Origin: Candidatus Methanoperedens sp.
GTDB taxonomy: Archaea; Halobacteriota; Methanosarcinia; Methanosarcinales; Methanoperedenaceae
Direction: 5' to 3'
Length of the DNA stretch: 7,703 bases
Assembly (NCBI GenBank): GCA_027460605.1
Contig: JAPZAN010000138.1
Coordinates: 1-7,703, forward strand
In this document: piece after piece, positions 1 to 6,765 of the stretch
How positions within the stretch are numbered: the first letter of the stretch is position 1
Layout: each line of letters begins with the position of its first letter
The notes under the pieces: generated by a model
The model's database searches: none
Told to the model about the DNA's origin: nothing
What the model saw: only the letters and a program-made list of their open reading frames with translations
Translations under genes and position numbers: made by a program

Positions 1-221
1 AAGGCAGAAATTTCAACGATAATTTGATTTGAATCCTAAAAAGTCGTGGATCTTTATAAAGGCTATACAAAACCTGACATTCACGATAAATAAATTCTTT
101 TTACCAAAGGTTTTTGAGGAATGAGTTCAATTTAGATTTAAGGGAAAAACGGTAGACAATTCCCATAAATTGTTTTGAAGATGACAATAAACCCAATCAA
201 AAATAGGCTTAAAAAAGCTTG
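1..221 (+). promoter_or_regulatory. Putative CRISPR leader (gene-free, AT-rich)
   Basis: This stretch precedes the first repeat and holds no convincing gene. It is rich in A and T runs, as CRISPR leaders are. Its role as leader is inferred from the array direction: the repeat ends in ATTGAAAC, the usual 5' tag of processed crRNA, so transcription should go left to right, and the only altered repeat lies at the far right end. A TTTATAAA box at 53-60 is a possible archaeal TATA element that would start transcription near position 85. A second, weaker AT-rich candidate (CATAAATT) lies near 165-172. Neither can be chosen without transcript data. A short reading frame that starts at 181 runs into the repeats and is not a gene. 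The left edge of the leader is not defined and may extend beyond the window. Confidence 0.72.
53..60 (+). promoter_or_regulatory. Candidate TATA box of the CRISPR leader
   Basis: TTTATAAA matches the archaeal TATA consensus well. It would place the start of the pre-crRNA about 25 bases downstream, leaving a leader transcript of more than 130 bases before repeat 1. That is long, so a promoter closer to the array remains possible. Assigned by pattern only. Confidence 0.35.
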
Positions 222-1764
222 GTTAAAATCAGACCTTGGAGGGATTGAAACTCAACAATATTCTGCAACTGGCCCTTTTCAAGGCAGGTTAAAATCAGAC
301 CTTGGAGGGATTGAAACTGAGATTCGTGATATCCACAACATCCCGGAGAGGATGTTAAAATCAGACCTTGGAGGGATTGAAACGGTCATTGTGATCCTGC
401 ACTTCGAGCAGGACGATTGTTAAAATCAGACCTTGGAGGGATTGAAACATTATTGCAGCAATCACAATCATGATGGTGTTGTCGGTTAAAATCAGACCTT
501 GGAGGGATTGAAACGGCTATACGAAGCTCTATAGTTCAGTCCTGCCCGAAGTTAAAATCAGACCTTGGAGGGATTGAAACATCTTTTCTGCTATTACTGC
601 TAATCCGTTGCAAATAGTTAAAATCAGACCTTGGAGGGATTGAAACTTTCCTCATCAACTATTTCCTCTTTCTCTTCCCCGGGTTAAAATCAGACCTTGG
701 AGGGATTGAAACAAGTATAAGATTATAGGAGATTGTTCTCTATCAATCGTTAAAATCAGACCTTGGAGGGATTGAAACCTTGCAGGGTCATAAGAAGGAG
801 TAAAAACACTAATAGTTAAAATCAGACCTTGGAGGGATTGAAACAATTTTGACGCTTTGACGCCAAAGCGTAGAATAGCAGTTAAAATCAGACCTTGGAG
901 GGATTGAAACACAGCCGGAACAGAACCATTCATCATAATTGAATTAGTTAAAATCAGACCTTGGAGGGATTGAAACTTGCGAAAAGTCCACTTACTCAAG
1001 AAGATACCCACGTTAAAATCAGACCTTGGAGGGATTGAAACTAAAGCCACAGTATAAGTCCCAACCAGGTCAGTGTAGTTAAAATCAGACCTTGGAGGGA
1101 TTGAAACACTGTGCAGACATCGCTCTCTATTTGGATGCAATGGGTTAAAATCAGACCTTGGAGGGATTGAAACGCACATGGGGACATCTGCCCCAACTGC
1201 GCATAGTCTGTTAAAATCAGACCTTGGAGGGATTGAAACATTACAATAAAACCATAAATAATATTTGATGCATTAGTTAAAATCAGACCTTGGAGGGATT
1301 GAAACACATAACGATTAATCGTCGATGGCTGTGAAGATGGTTAAAATCAGACCTTGGAGGGATTGAAACTTTCCAAAATCTGTTTTAGTAGTCTTTCCAA
1401 GACCCGTTAAAATCAGACCTTGGAGGGATTGAAACAGTTCATCGAAGGATTGAAATGGAAAAAATGACCCCGTTAAAATCAGACCTTGGAGGGATTGAAA
1501 CAAACGTCTAAATTTGAATAAACACGTATTCTAATTTGTTAAAATCAGACCTTGGAGGGATTGAAACCCGAAATAGGATGCTCTTTCCAATATTTCTATT
1601 TCAGTTAAAATCAGACCTTGGAGGGATTGAAACGACATTAAAGATGGTGTTTACGACGCTACTTTAAGGTTAAAATCAGACCTTGGAGGGATTGAAACCT
1701 CGATGCTTGACCACCAAAAGTTATTACAGGAAACGTTAAAATCAGACCTTGGAGGGATTGAAAC

Positions 1765-1800
1765 AGACCATTGAGGGTTGTCTGGAGTGTTTTCTGACCT
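1765..1800 (+). repeat. Spacer 24, near-duplicate of spacer 30
   Basis: This 36-nt spacer (starts AGACCATTGA, ends TTTTCTGACCT) matches the 37-nt spacer at 2162-2198 at every position except the second (G here, A there) and the extra A at the 3' end there. It lies six units closer to the leader, so it should be the later acquisition. Confidence 0.97.
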
Positions 1801-1964
1801 GTTAAAATCAGACCTTGGAGGGATTGAAACTCAATGTTATAAGGCGTGTCTGGATTAAATCCGTATGGTTAAAATCAGACCTTGGAGGGATTGAAACAGC
1901 GAGGGTTATGTAATTCAATCTACATACACATTTTGTTAAAATCAGACCTTGGAGGGATTGAAAC

Positions 1965-2000
1965 TCATGTTTCCTCTATCCTTGCAGGCTTCACTTTCTC
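1965..2000 (+). repeat. Spacer 27, identical to spacer 42
   Basis: This 36-nt spacer (starts TCATGTTTCC, ends TTCACTTTCTC) is repeated base for base at 2956-2991, fifteen units further from the leader. Its neighbours differ from those of spacer 42, so the two copies are not part of a longer duplicated block. Confidence 0.98.
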
Positions 2001-2161
2001 GTTAAAATCAGACCTTGGAGGGATTGAAACTGCGATATAGTAGCCAATTGTTTAACATAATCTTTATGTTAAAATCAGACCTTGGAGGGATTGAAACATC
2101 GAATTTGTAGTAAAATATAATGAAAATTCTAGTTAAAATCAGACCTTGGAGGGATTGAAAC

Positions 2162-2198
2162 AAACCATTGAGGGTTGTCTGGAGTGTTTTCTGACCTA
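2162..2198 (+). repeat. Spacer 30, near-duplicate of spacer 24
   Basis: This 37-nt spacer (starts AAACCATTGA, ends TTTCTGACCTA) is the older member of the pair with 1765-1800 if the leader is on the left. The two differ at position 2 and by one base of length at the 3' end, which a simple copy of a repeat-spacer unit would not produce. Confidence 0.97.
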
Positions 2199-2955
2199 GT
2201 TAAAATCAGACCTTGGAGGGATTGAAACTTCGGTCACATGTTTTTACATTACTTTTTATTGTATAGTTAAAATCAGACCTTGGAGGGATTGAAACTTAAG
2301 CACAGAAACGGGGACTGGATATTATACGTTTGTTAAAATCAGACCTTGGAGGGATTGAAACATCGCATAAACATTAAATCCAATAGTATAATTTAAAGTT
2401 AAAATCAGACCTTGGAGGGATTGAAACATATAAAGTATTAAAATTTCGACTTCCTGTTCCTGCGTTAAAATCAGACCTTGGAGGGATTGAAACAAAGTTA
2501 TCACAGGATAACTTAAAATTAATTCAATAGTTAAAATCAGACCTTGGAGGGATTGAAACAAGATATATATCTGGATAATGCGCCCTTCGACCTTAGTTAA
2601 AATCAGACCTTGGAGGGATTGAAACCAGCTAGTATTGGAAAGGCCCTCAGCATGAAGTACAGTTAAAATCAGACCTTGGAGGGATTGAAACGGCATTTTG
2701 GAAAGGCTATAAGTTAGGACATCCCGAGTTAAAATCAGACCTTGGAGGGATTGAAACGTCATGAGATGAATACGATTCACACAGACATTCATTGTTAAAA
2801 TCAGACCTTGGAGGGATTGAAACATGGGAGGCGCGAGTACCTGAAACGGTGTCAGACCTGTTAAAATCAGACCTTGGAGGGATTGAAACGTGGACAACAA
2901 AGCCATCGAGGAACTCGGAAACCTGGTTAAAATCAGACCTTGGAGGGATTGAAAC

Positions 2956-2991
2956 TCATGTTTCCTCTATCCTTGCAGGCTTCACTTTCTC
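2956..2991 (+). repeat. Spacer 42, identical to spacer 27
   Basis: Exact 36-nt copy of 1965-2000. The flanking spacers (41, starting GTGGACAACA, and 43, starting TATGTTCTTG) do not match those beside spacer 27. Confidence 0.98.
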
Positions 2992-3653
2992 GTTAAAATC
3001 AGACCTTGGAGGGATTGAAACTATGTTCTTGACAATAGCATAGGGATTACGGACATCGTTAAAATCAGACCTTGGAGGGATTGAAACAGTTTCAGGAGTG
3101 CAATCCTGTCATTCGACTTGTCAGTTAAAATCAGACCTTGGAGGGATTGAAACCTTGATGGATGCTATGACATCTGAGAAGCCGTCTATGTTAAAATCAG
3201 ACCTTGGAGGGATTGAAACATAATTTTTGCCTCCCCACAAGCAATCAAAAATCTAGTTAAAATCAGACCTTGGAGGGATTGAAACCGGGAAGAATGACGT
3301 AGTAGTAAACAAACGCCGGAAGTTAAAATCAGACCTTGGAGGGATTGAAACTCCACTTCAGCAAACTCAATACGTCCTTGTTTCTCCGTTAAAATCAGAC
3401 CTTGGAGGGATTGAAACGCAGGATACGGGCAGAGACCTTGAAAATCTTCGAACGTTAAAATCAGACCTTGGAGGGATTGAAACCATTAAAAACCACCGCA
3501 TGAGTTAAAATTGTTCAAGTGTTAAAATCAGACCTTGGAGGGATTGAAACAGGCTTGACATGCTCGTGATCCTTCCCGGTGAGATCGTTAAAATCAGACC
3601 TTGGAGGGATTGAAACTTGCTATGGTCAGGGGTAAGAATAGTTTGCCTGCAAC

Positions 3654-3683
3654 GTTAAAATCAGACCTTGGAGGGATTGAAAT
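3654..3683 (+). repeat. Terminal CRISPR repeat with altered last base
   Basis: The last repeat matches the consensus at 29 of 30 positions; the final C is T. A change confined to the last repeat is the usual mark of the distal end of an array and supports a leader on the left. It is followed by a single base and then the stop codon of the oppositely oriented prf1, so there is essentially no trailer region. Confidence 0.93.
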
Positions 3684-3684
3684 T

Positions 3685-4932
3685 TTAAATCCCTGTCTTG
3701 AACCTCAATATTGCCGCTATCCCGCCAAAAGCCGTAAGCAGCTGGTTTCCTTCCTCAAAATCACTCGAAATGAAAGAAGTGTTCGTTCCCATCTGGTCTG
3801 CTATGGCTGAAAGCTCCTCCACGATATCCACAGACTCAGCGACTTTAAGGCTTGACCCGCATTTCTTGCAATTACCGGGCTGGTATTCCTCATCCCCAAG
3901 TTTTTTCGTAATGGTTTTCTTCTCCTCAAAATCACAGTTGCTGCATTTTATGGTGAGGCGCACTTTGCGGAGTTGATCTGAAAGCAAAAGCGTATCGACA
4001 GACCCCATCTGCAGATTCTTCCTGACCTGCTCTTCCCCGTATGAGGCAAGACCGGTATCGTTTACCAGTTCTTTTAAGAAACGCTCCGCGATTTTCTTCT
4101 CCTGTACCACCTCGACATTCTGAAGAGCTTCGCCCAATTTATCAAAGAGCTCGTTCAGGCCCGATTCATCAGTATAAGCAACATCAAAAAGACCCAGGAT
4201 TTTTTTCTGTATCTCATGATGAAGGAATTCGCCGCTTTCGAATTCCTCTTTGGTGGGTGATGGCCCGCCTATGAAAACACCTTCGAAATCCTTCTGGTCA
4301 ATCCCCAGAAAGACTTCGCTTGCAGCGTCAGCTATGCGGGTATAGAATTCATTGATCGCAATGAGACGAAGTTGCTGGAACCTGTGCGAACTCTGGCCGC
4401 CTTTTCGCTGCTTTCCCGGGACATTAGAAGTGAGGTGAGCCATTACTTCGATGTGCTTGCCGCGCAGCACACCTACAGTCGCCTCGCGCCTGTCAAGAAC
4501 AAGGAGACCGTATGTCTTTTTCTCATGCAGCATATCCTCAAGCGGCGTGAGCAGGAATGATGAATCGCAGTGGTACTTGTAGGACACCAGTGGGTCAGGA
4601 GGTTCGATTATGTATGTCTCCATATCGGTTTTGTTTGCGCCTATATCCACGGCGCCGCAGAAAATCACAACACCGTTCTCGGGCGCCTTTGGTATCAGCT
4701 TGAGCCTTGAAAGCAGCGATTCGATTGCACCCGTCACGTTCTGTCTTGTCACTCTTGATTTGATGTTGGAGGCTTGACCGAACTCTTCCCTTAGCTGTGC
4801 GGCTACCTCATGTATCTGCTTGTCGTGAGGTATATACAGCGAGATAAGTTCCGTACCTCTGCCGCGCTTGCTGCGCAGAACCTCAAGAGTCCTTTTGAAT
4901 TCATACTTTTTATGTGCGTCTGATTCGACCAT
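3685..4932 (-). CDS. prf1: Archaeal peptide chain release factor subunit 1 (aRF1)
   Basis: This 415-residue protein reads all three stop codons in the ribosomal A site and triggers release of the finished peptide. The three family marks are present: NIKS at residues 56-59 (within QASNIKS) and YxCxxxF at 120-126, both stop-codon recognition motifs of the N domain, and GGQ at 178-180, which enters the peptidyl transferase centre. Cysteines 330, 333, 355 and 358 form a zinc-ribbon-like pair of CxxC motifs in the C-terminal domain, which in the family contacts aEF1A and ABCE1. Length fits the family. The ATG start at 4932 is preceded by GAGGT eleven bases upstream and a TATA-like box at 4982-4994. 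The stop is TAA. The gene ends one base from the CRISPR array, with which it is convergent; no T-rich terminator is visible between them. It is a single-copy housekeeping gene in archaea and says nothing about CRISPR function. Confidence 0.98.
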   Translation of the reverse strand: MVESDAHKKYEFKRTLEVLRSKRGRGTELISLYIPHDKQIHEVAAQLREEFGQASNIKSRVTRQNVTGAIESLLSRLKLIPKAPENGVVIFCGAVDIGANKTDMETYIIEPPDPLVSYKYHCDSSFLLTPLEDMLHEKKTYGLLVLDRREATVGVLRGKHIEVMAHLTSNVPGKQRKGGQSSHRFQQLRLIAINEFYTRIADAASEVFLGIDQKDFEGVFIGGPSPTKEEFESGEFLHHEIQKKILGLFDVAYTDESGLNELFDKLGEALQNVEVVQEKKIAERFLKELVNDTGLASYGEEQVRKNLQMGSVDTLLLSDQLRKVRLTIKCSNCDFEEKKTITKKLGDEEYQPGNCKKCGSSLKVAESVDIVEELSAIADQMGTNTSFISSDFEEGNQLLTAFGGIAAILRFKTGI

Positions 4933-4981
4933 TGGATTATGCTACCTCATAAAACATCGATTTAAAGTCTTTCATATCGGC

Positions 4982-4994
4982 TAATATAGATAAA
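4982..4994 (-). promoter_or_regulatory. Candidate TATA region of prf1
   Basis: On the - strand this reads TTTATCTATATTA. Transcription would begin about 25 bases downstream, near 4961, leaving a short 5' leader of under 30 bases that still contains the GAGGT ribosome-binding site (4944-4948). The 69-bp gap after mptG suggests prf1 has its own promoter. Pattern-based only. Confidence 0.42.
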
Positions 4995-5001
4995 TGTTAA
5001 G

Positions 5002-5943
5002 TCAACTATTTTCTATTCTTGCGCCTTCGTTACTCGCCTTCGTGGTAAAGACCTTCCCTTTCTCCCCCAAAAATTCTTTCGTTATTTTCTCAAGGTTCCC
5101 CGCATCCTCGCCGAATGCGTACACGGTTGGACCGAAAGAACTCATGCCTGCGCCGTAAGCTCCTCCATCCCTCAACGCCTCCATCAATTTTAAAGAAACA
5201 GGCTGGAGTTCAACTTCCCTTTTCTTGAATCCAATCTCCTGGATTGAGTTGATGCTTTTCCCGAAAGTCATGATATCTTCTTCTGCAAGCGCAGGAAGCA
5301 TCTGCATCAGGATAATATGTGAGAGCCTCTCCACTTCGGGCAGGGGCACAGGACATTTTTCCTTGAATATATTTATCTCTTTTTTGCTTGACGCCCCTTT
5401 CTGCTCCGGTATTGCAACCACGATATCCCAGTCAGGAAAATCTTTTCTCAATAATACAGGCGCCGGGGGAAGCCTGCTAGCCGCCGATGGAAGAAATGCC
5501 TTTTTCTCGCTGAATTTATGCCCGCCGTCAAGTATGAAGCCGCCATTTTCAAATGCAGCCACGCCGATGCCGCTTGTTCCTCCTCTCCCCACTTTTATTG
5601 CGAGGTCATATACGCTCAAGCCGAGGTTGTATATCATGTTCACAGCCATGCCTGCCGCAAGCGCAGCCTGCGTCCCTGAGCCAAGACCAACATGCGAAGG
5701 ATAATCCTTTTCTATGCTGATATGAATTCCTTCGCCAGCAGGAAGAAGCAAAGCGGCGCTATTTCTCATTCGTTCAAGATGCTCGCTGTTCCCTGTTATT
5801 TCGAACGTGTCAGATTTTTCAGCTTTGATACTGATAACAGGCTCATCAAGCGTGAGACCGATGCCGCCATCCACGCGCCCGATGCTTGCGTTCATGTCGA
5901 TAAGGGTTAAATGCAGGCGGGATGGGGTGGTGATTTTTAACAT
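5002..5943 (-). CDS. mptG: Beta-ribofuranosylaminobenzene 5'-phosphate (beta-RFAP) synthase
   Basis: The enzyme makes the first committed intermediate of methanopterin, the one-carbon carrier of methanogens, ANME archaea and Archaeoglobales, by joining PRPP to a benzoate (4-aminobenzoate or 4-hydroxybenzoate) with loss of CO2 and pyrophosphate. It is cytosolic and belongs to the GHMP-kinase fold. Counting from the upstream TTG, visible family motifs are PSRLHLTLIDM at 9-19, RVDGGIGL at 25-32, the GHMP-type loop PSHVGLGSGTQ at 84-94, GRGGTSGIGV at 121-130 and GAGMSSFGPTVY at 266-277. Length (313-315 residues) fits the family. I chose the ATG at 5943 because GTGGA lies six bases upstream; a TTG at 5949 in the same frame would add two residues but overlaps that site. 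The start lies only 15 bases after the vapC stop, so it is probably cotranscribed with the toxin-antitoxin pair. Stop is TGA. Function is assigned from family motifs; substrate choice between the two benzoates is not readable from sequence. Confidence 0.93.
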   Translation of the reverse strand: MLKITTPSRLHLTLIDMNASIGRVDGGIGLTLDEPVISIKAEKSDTFEITGNSEHLERMRNSAALLLPAGEGIHISIEKDYPSHVGLGSGTQAALAAGMAVNMIYNLGLSVYDLAIKVGRGGTSGIGVAAFENGGFILDGGHKFSEKKAFLPSAASRLPPAPVLLRKDFPDWDIVVAIPEQKGASSKKEINIFKEKCPVPLPEVERLSHIILMQMLPALAEEDIMTFGKSINSIQEIGFKKREVELQPVSLKLMEALRDGGAYGAGMSSFGPTVYAFGEDAGNLEKITKEFLGEKGKVFTTKASNEGARIENS

Positions 5944-5958
5944 CGTCAATCCACAGTA

Positions 5959-6450
5959 TTAAGGCATCCAGGCAGTTATTCCCGGGACCCTTTTGAAATC
6001 TCCATCGCCAGTTGCAATATGAGGCAAACCGTGTTTTTTCATAACAGCAACGTGCAGAGCGTCTCGTGTTAGCAATTTATATTCTTTGCAGCAATTCATA
6101 ACGAGCCTGAAATCTTCAGGGGCATTCAAGATGGTGATGTTCAACGATAGGATCTTATCAATAGCATCCCAGCATTTAGTTAATTCCTGCATTTTGTCAG
6201 GATTCGTTTTTAAGAATTGCACAGTTGAGCTTATAGGGATGTTAAATTTAACCGATGCTTCAGCCTGAATAAGTTTAAAAAGCACTTCATCAAGAACTAC
6301 AATCGATACAAAACCATTTAATTCCTTTTTATGTACCTTCTTCAGAAAATGTTTGCTTTCTTCGAGATATTTCTGTTTCAACGCCACAAAAAGAAATATA
6401 TTTGCATCAATATACACATTTGTTCTATTTGGAACTTGGGTTAGAGACAA
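5959..6450 (-). CDS. vapC: PIN-domain ribonuclease toxin, VapC family
   Basis: A protein of about 163 residues with the PIN fold of VapC toxins, which cut RNA (often tRNA or rRNA) using metal ions. The acidic site is complete: D15 in YIDANIF, E55 in VVLDEVLFK, D130 in TRDALHVAVM and D149 (with D151) in TGDGDF. It should therefore be active unless held by its antitoxin. The first codon of the frame is TTG at 6450, directly after the antitoxin stop codon and five bases after a GTGGT site. A GTG at 6417 would give a protein starting MYIDAN, also typical for VapC, but has no ribosome-binding site. The gene looks by eye more AT-rich than prf1, mptG and hisG, which fits acquisition by transfer. The RNA target cannot be told from sequence. 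A role as a non-toxin PIN nuclease is less likely given the AbrB partner. Confidence 0.88.
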   Translation of the reverse strand: MSLTQVPNRTNVYIDANIFLFVALKQKYLEESKHFLKKVHKKELNGFVSIVVLDEVLFKLIQAEASVKFNIPISSTVQFLKTNPDKMQELTKCWDAIDKILSLNITILNAPEDFRLVMNCCKEYKLLTRDALHVAVMKKHGLPHIATGDGDFKRVPGITAWMP

Positions 6451-6687
6451 TCAATACCACTCTTCAGATTCTATAAGCTTTTCAGCTTCAGTCTCTTTGA
6501 TTTTAATTATTCCTGAAAGTCCGTCAACAGGGTCAGATGATGCCTCTACTATCAGTTTCTTATTCACCACTGTCATTTTAATTTCTTCTCCGGATTTCAG
6601 ACCCAGCATATCCAGTAATTTGTCAGGAATTTTAATCTGTTTGTTTTGGGTTATTCTGCTATGAGAAACTTCCAAGGTAAACACCAA
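6451..6687 (-). CDS. vapB: AbrB/SpoVT-type antitoxin of the VapC partner
   Basis: A 78-residue protein with a SpoVT-AbrB swapped-hairpin DNA-binding domain over about residues 8-50: SRITQNKQIKIPDKLL followed by LGLKSGEEIKMTVVNKKLIVEA, the usual beta-loop-beta pattern with the helix DKLLDML between. The acidic tail (about 51-78, ending EEWY) is the part that in this family typically wraps the toxin. It should neutralise VapC and repress its own promoter. No ATG is available: TTG at 6687 and GTG at 6684 are adjacent and cannot be separated; TTG at 6675 is also possible. The TATA box at 6707-6716 puts the transcript start near these codons, so the mRNA may be leaderless. The stop TGA is immediately followed, in the same frame, by the vapC start codon. 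Confidence 0.87.
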   Translation of the reverse strand: MVFTLEVSHSRITQNKQIKIPDKLLDMLGLKSGEEIKMTVVNKKLIVEASSDPVDGLSGIIKIKETEAEKLIESEEWY

Positions 6688-6706
6688 TTAAACTAATGGC
6701 TTAGAT

Positions 6707-6716
6707 ATTTATAAAT
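6707..6716 (-). promoter_or_regulatory. TATA box of the vapB-vapC-mptG unit
   Basis: On the - strand this reads TTTATAAATA, close to the archaeal consensus. A start about 25 bases downstream falls at roughly 6684-6688, exactly at the TTG/GTG start codons of the antitoxin. No Shine-Dalgarno motif lies between, so leaderless translation is the natural reading. Autoregulation by the antitoxin would act here, but no clear operator palindrome is seen. Confidence 0.6.
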
Positions 6717-6765
6717 GTTAGTACACGCTGGGCTTTGACCGTTTTTATTAGCCATACTACGGTTC

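Larger units (their letters stand above)
222..3683 (+). CRISPR. CRISPR array, 53 repeats and 52 spacers
   Basis: A 30-nt repeat (begins GTTAAAATCA, ends GGATTGAAAC) occurs 53 times, the first at 222-251 and the last at 3654-3683. I saw no internal differences between copies 1 to 52; the last has one change, C to T at its final base. Spacers are unique apart from one exact and one near duplicate. Lengths: 40 of 36 nt, three of 35 (numbers 3, 12, 22), two of 34 (17, 29), seven of 37 (25, 26, 28, 30, 31, 50, 52). The final ATTGAAAC is the typical 8-nt 5' handle of Cas6-processed type I or III crRNAs, so the + strand is taken as the crRNA strand and spacer 1 as the newest. The repeat has only a very short internal stem (CCT/AGG), so it is nearly unstructured. 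From memory it resembles Archaeoglobus-type repeats containing ATCAGACC and GGGATTGAAA. No cas genes are in the window, so subtype cannot be fixed. Confidence 0.99.

Noticed and set aside
175..423. Small + strand reading frame starting in the leader
   Set aside because: It runs into the first repeats and spacers and has no ribosome-binding site or family resemblance.
2626..2727. Adjacent spacers 37 and 38 share TTGGAAAGGC
   Set aside because: A shared 10-mer is expected about once or twice among all spacer pairs of this array by chance.
655..3043. Long open frames inside the array on both strands, encoding tandem peptides such as FQSLQGLILT, VSIPPRSDFN and LKSDLGGIET
   Set aside because: The repeat is 30 nt and most spacers are 36 nt, so the 66-nt period equals 22 codons and keeps frame. 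Two frames of the - strand and one of the + strand have no stop in the repeat. The peptides are by-products of the array, not repeat proteins.
3484..3520. Spacer 50 containing GTTAAAAT as a decayed extra repeat
   Set aside because: Only 8 bases match the repeat. Matches of 8-9 bases to the repeat also occur in spacers 19, 40 and 49 and are near chance expectation.
6451..6453. UGA between antitoxin and toxin as a selenocysteine codon or a broken fusion gene
   Set aside because: No selenocysteine insertion element is evident, both halves are complete standard-length families, and each half has its own plausible start, so two genes is the simpler reading.
6720..6765. Terminator hairpin after hisG
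   Set aside because: Only 4-5 bp complementary pieces (GGCT/AGCC, ACCGT/ACGGT) with long loops and no T run on the - strand; too weak to call.
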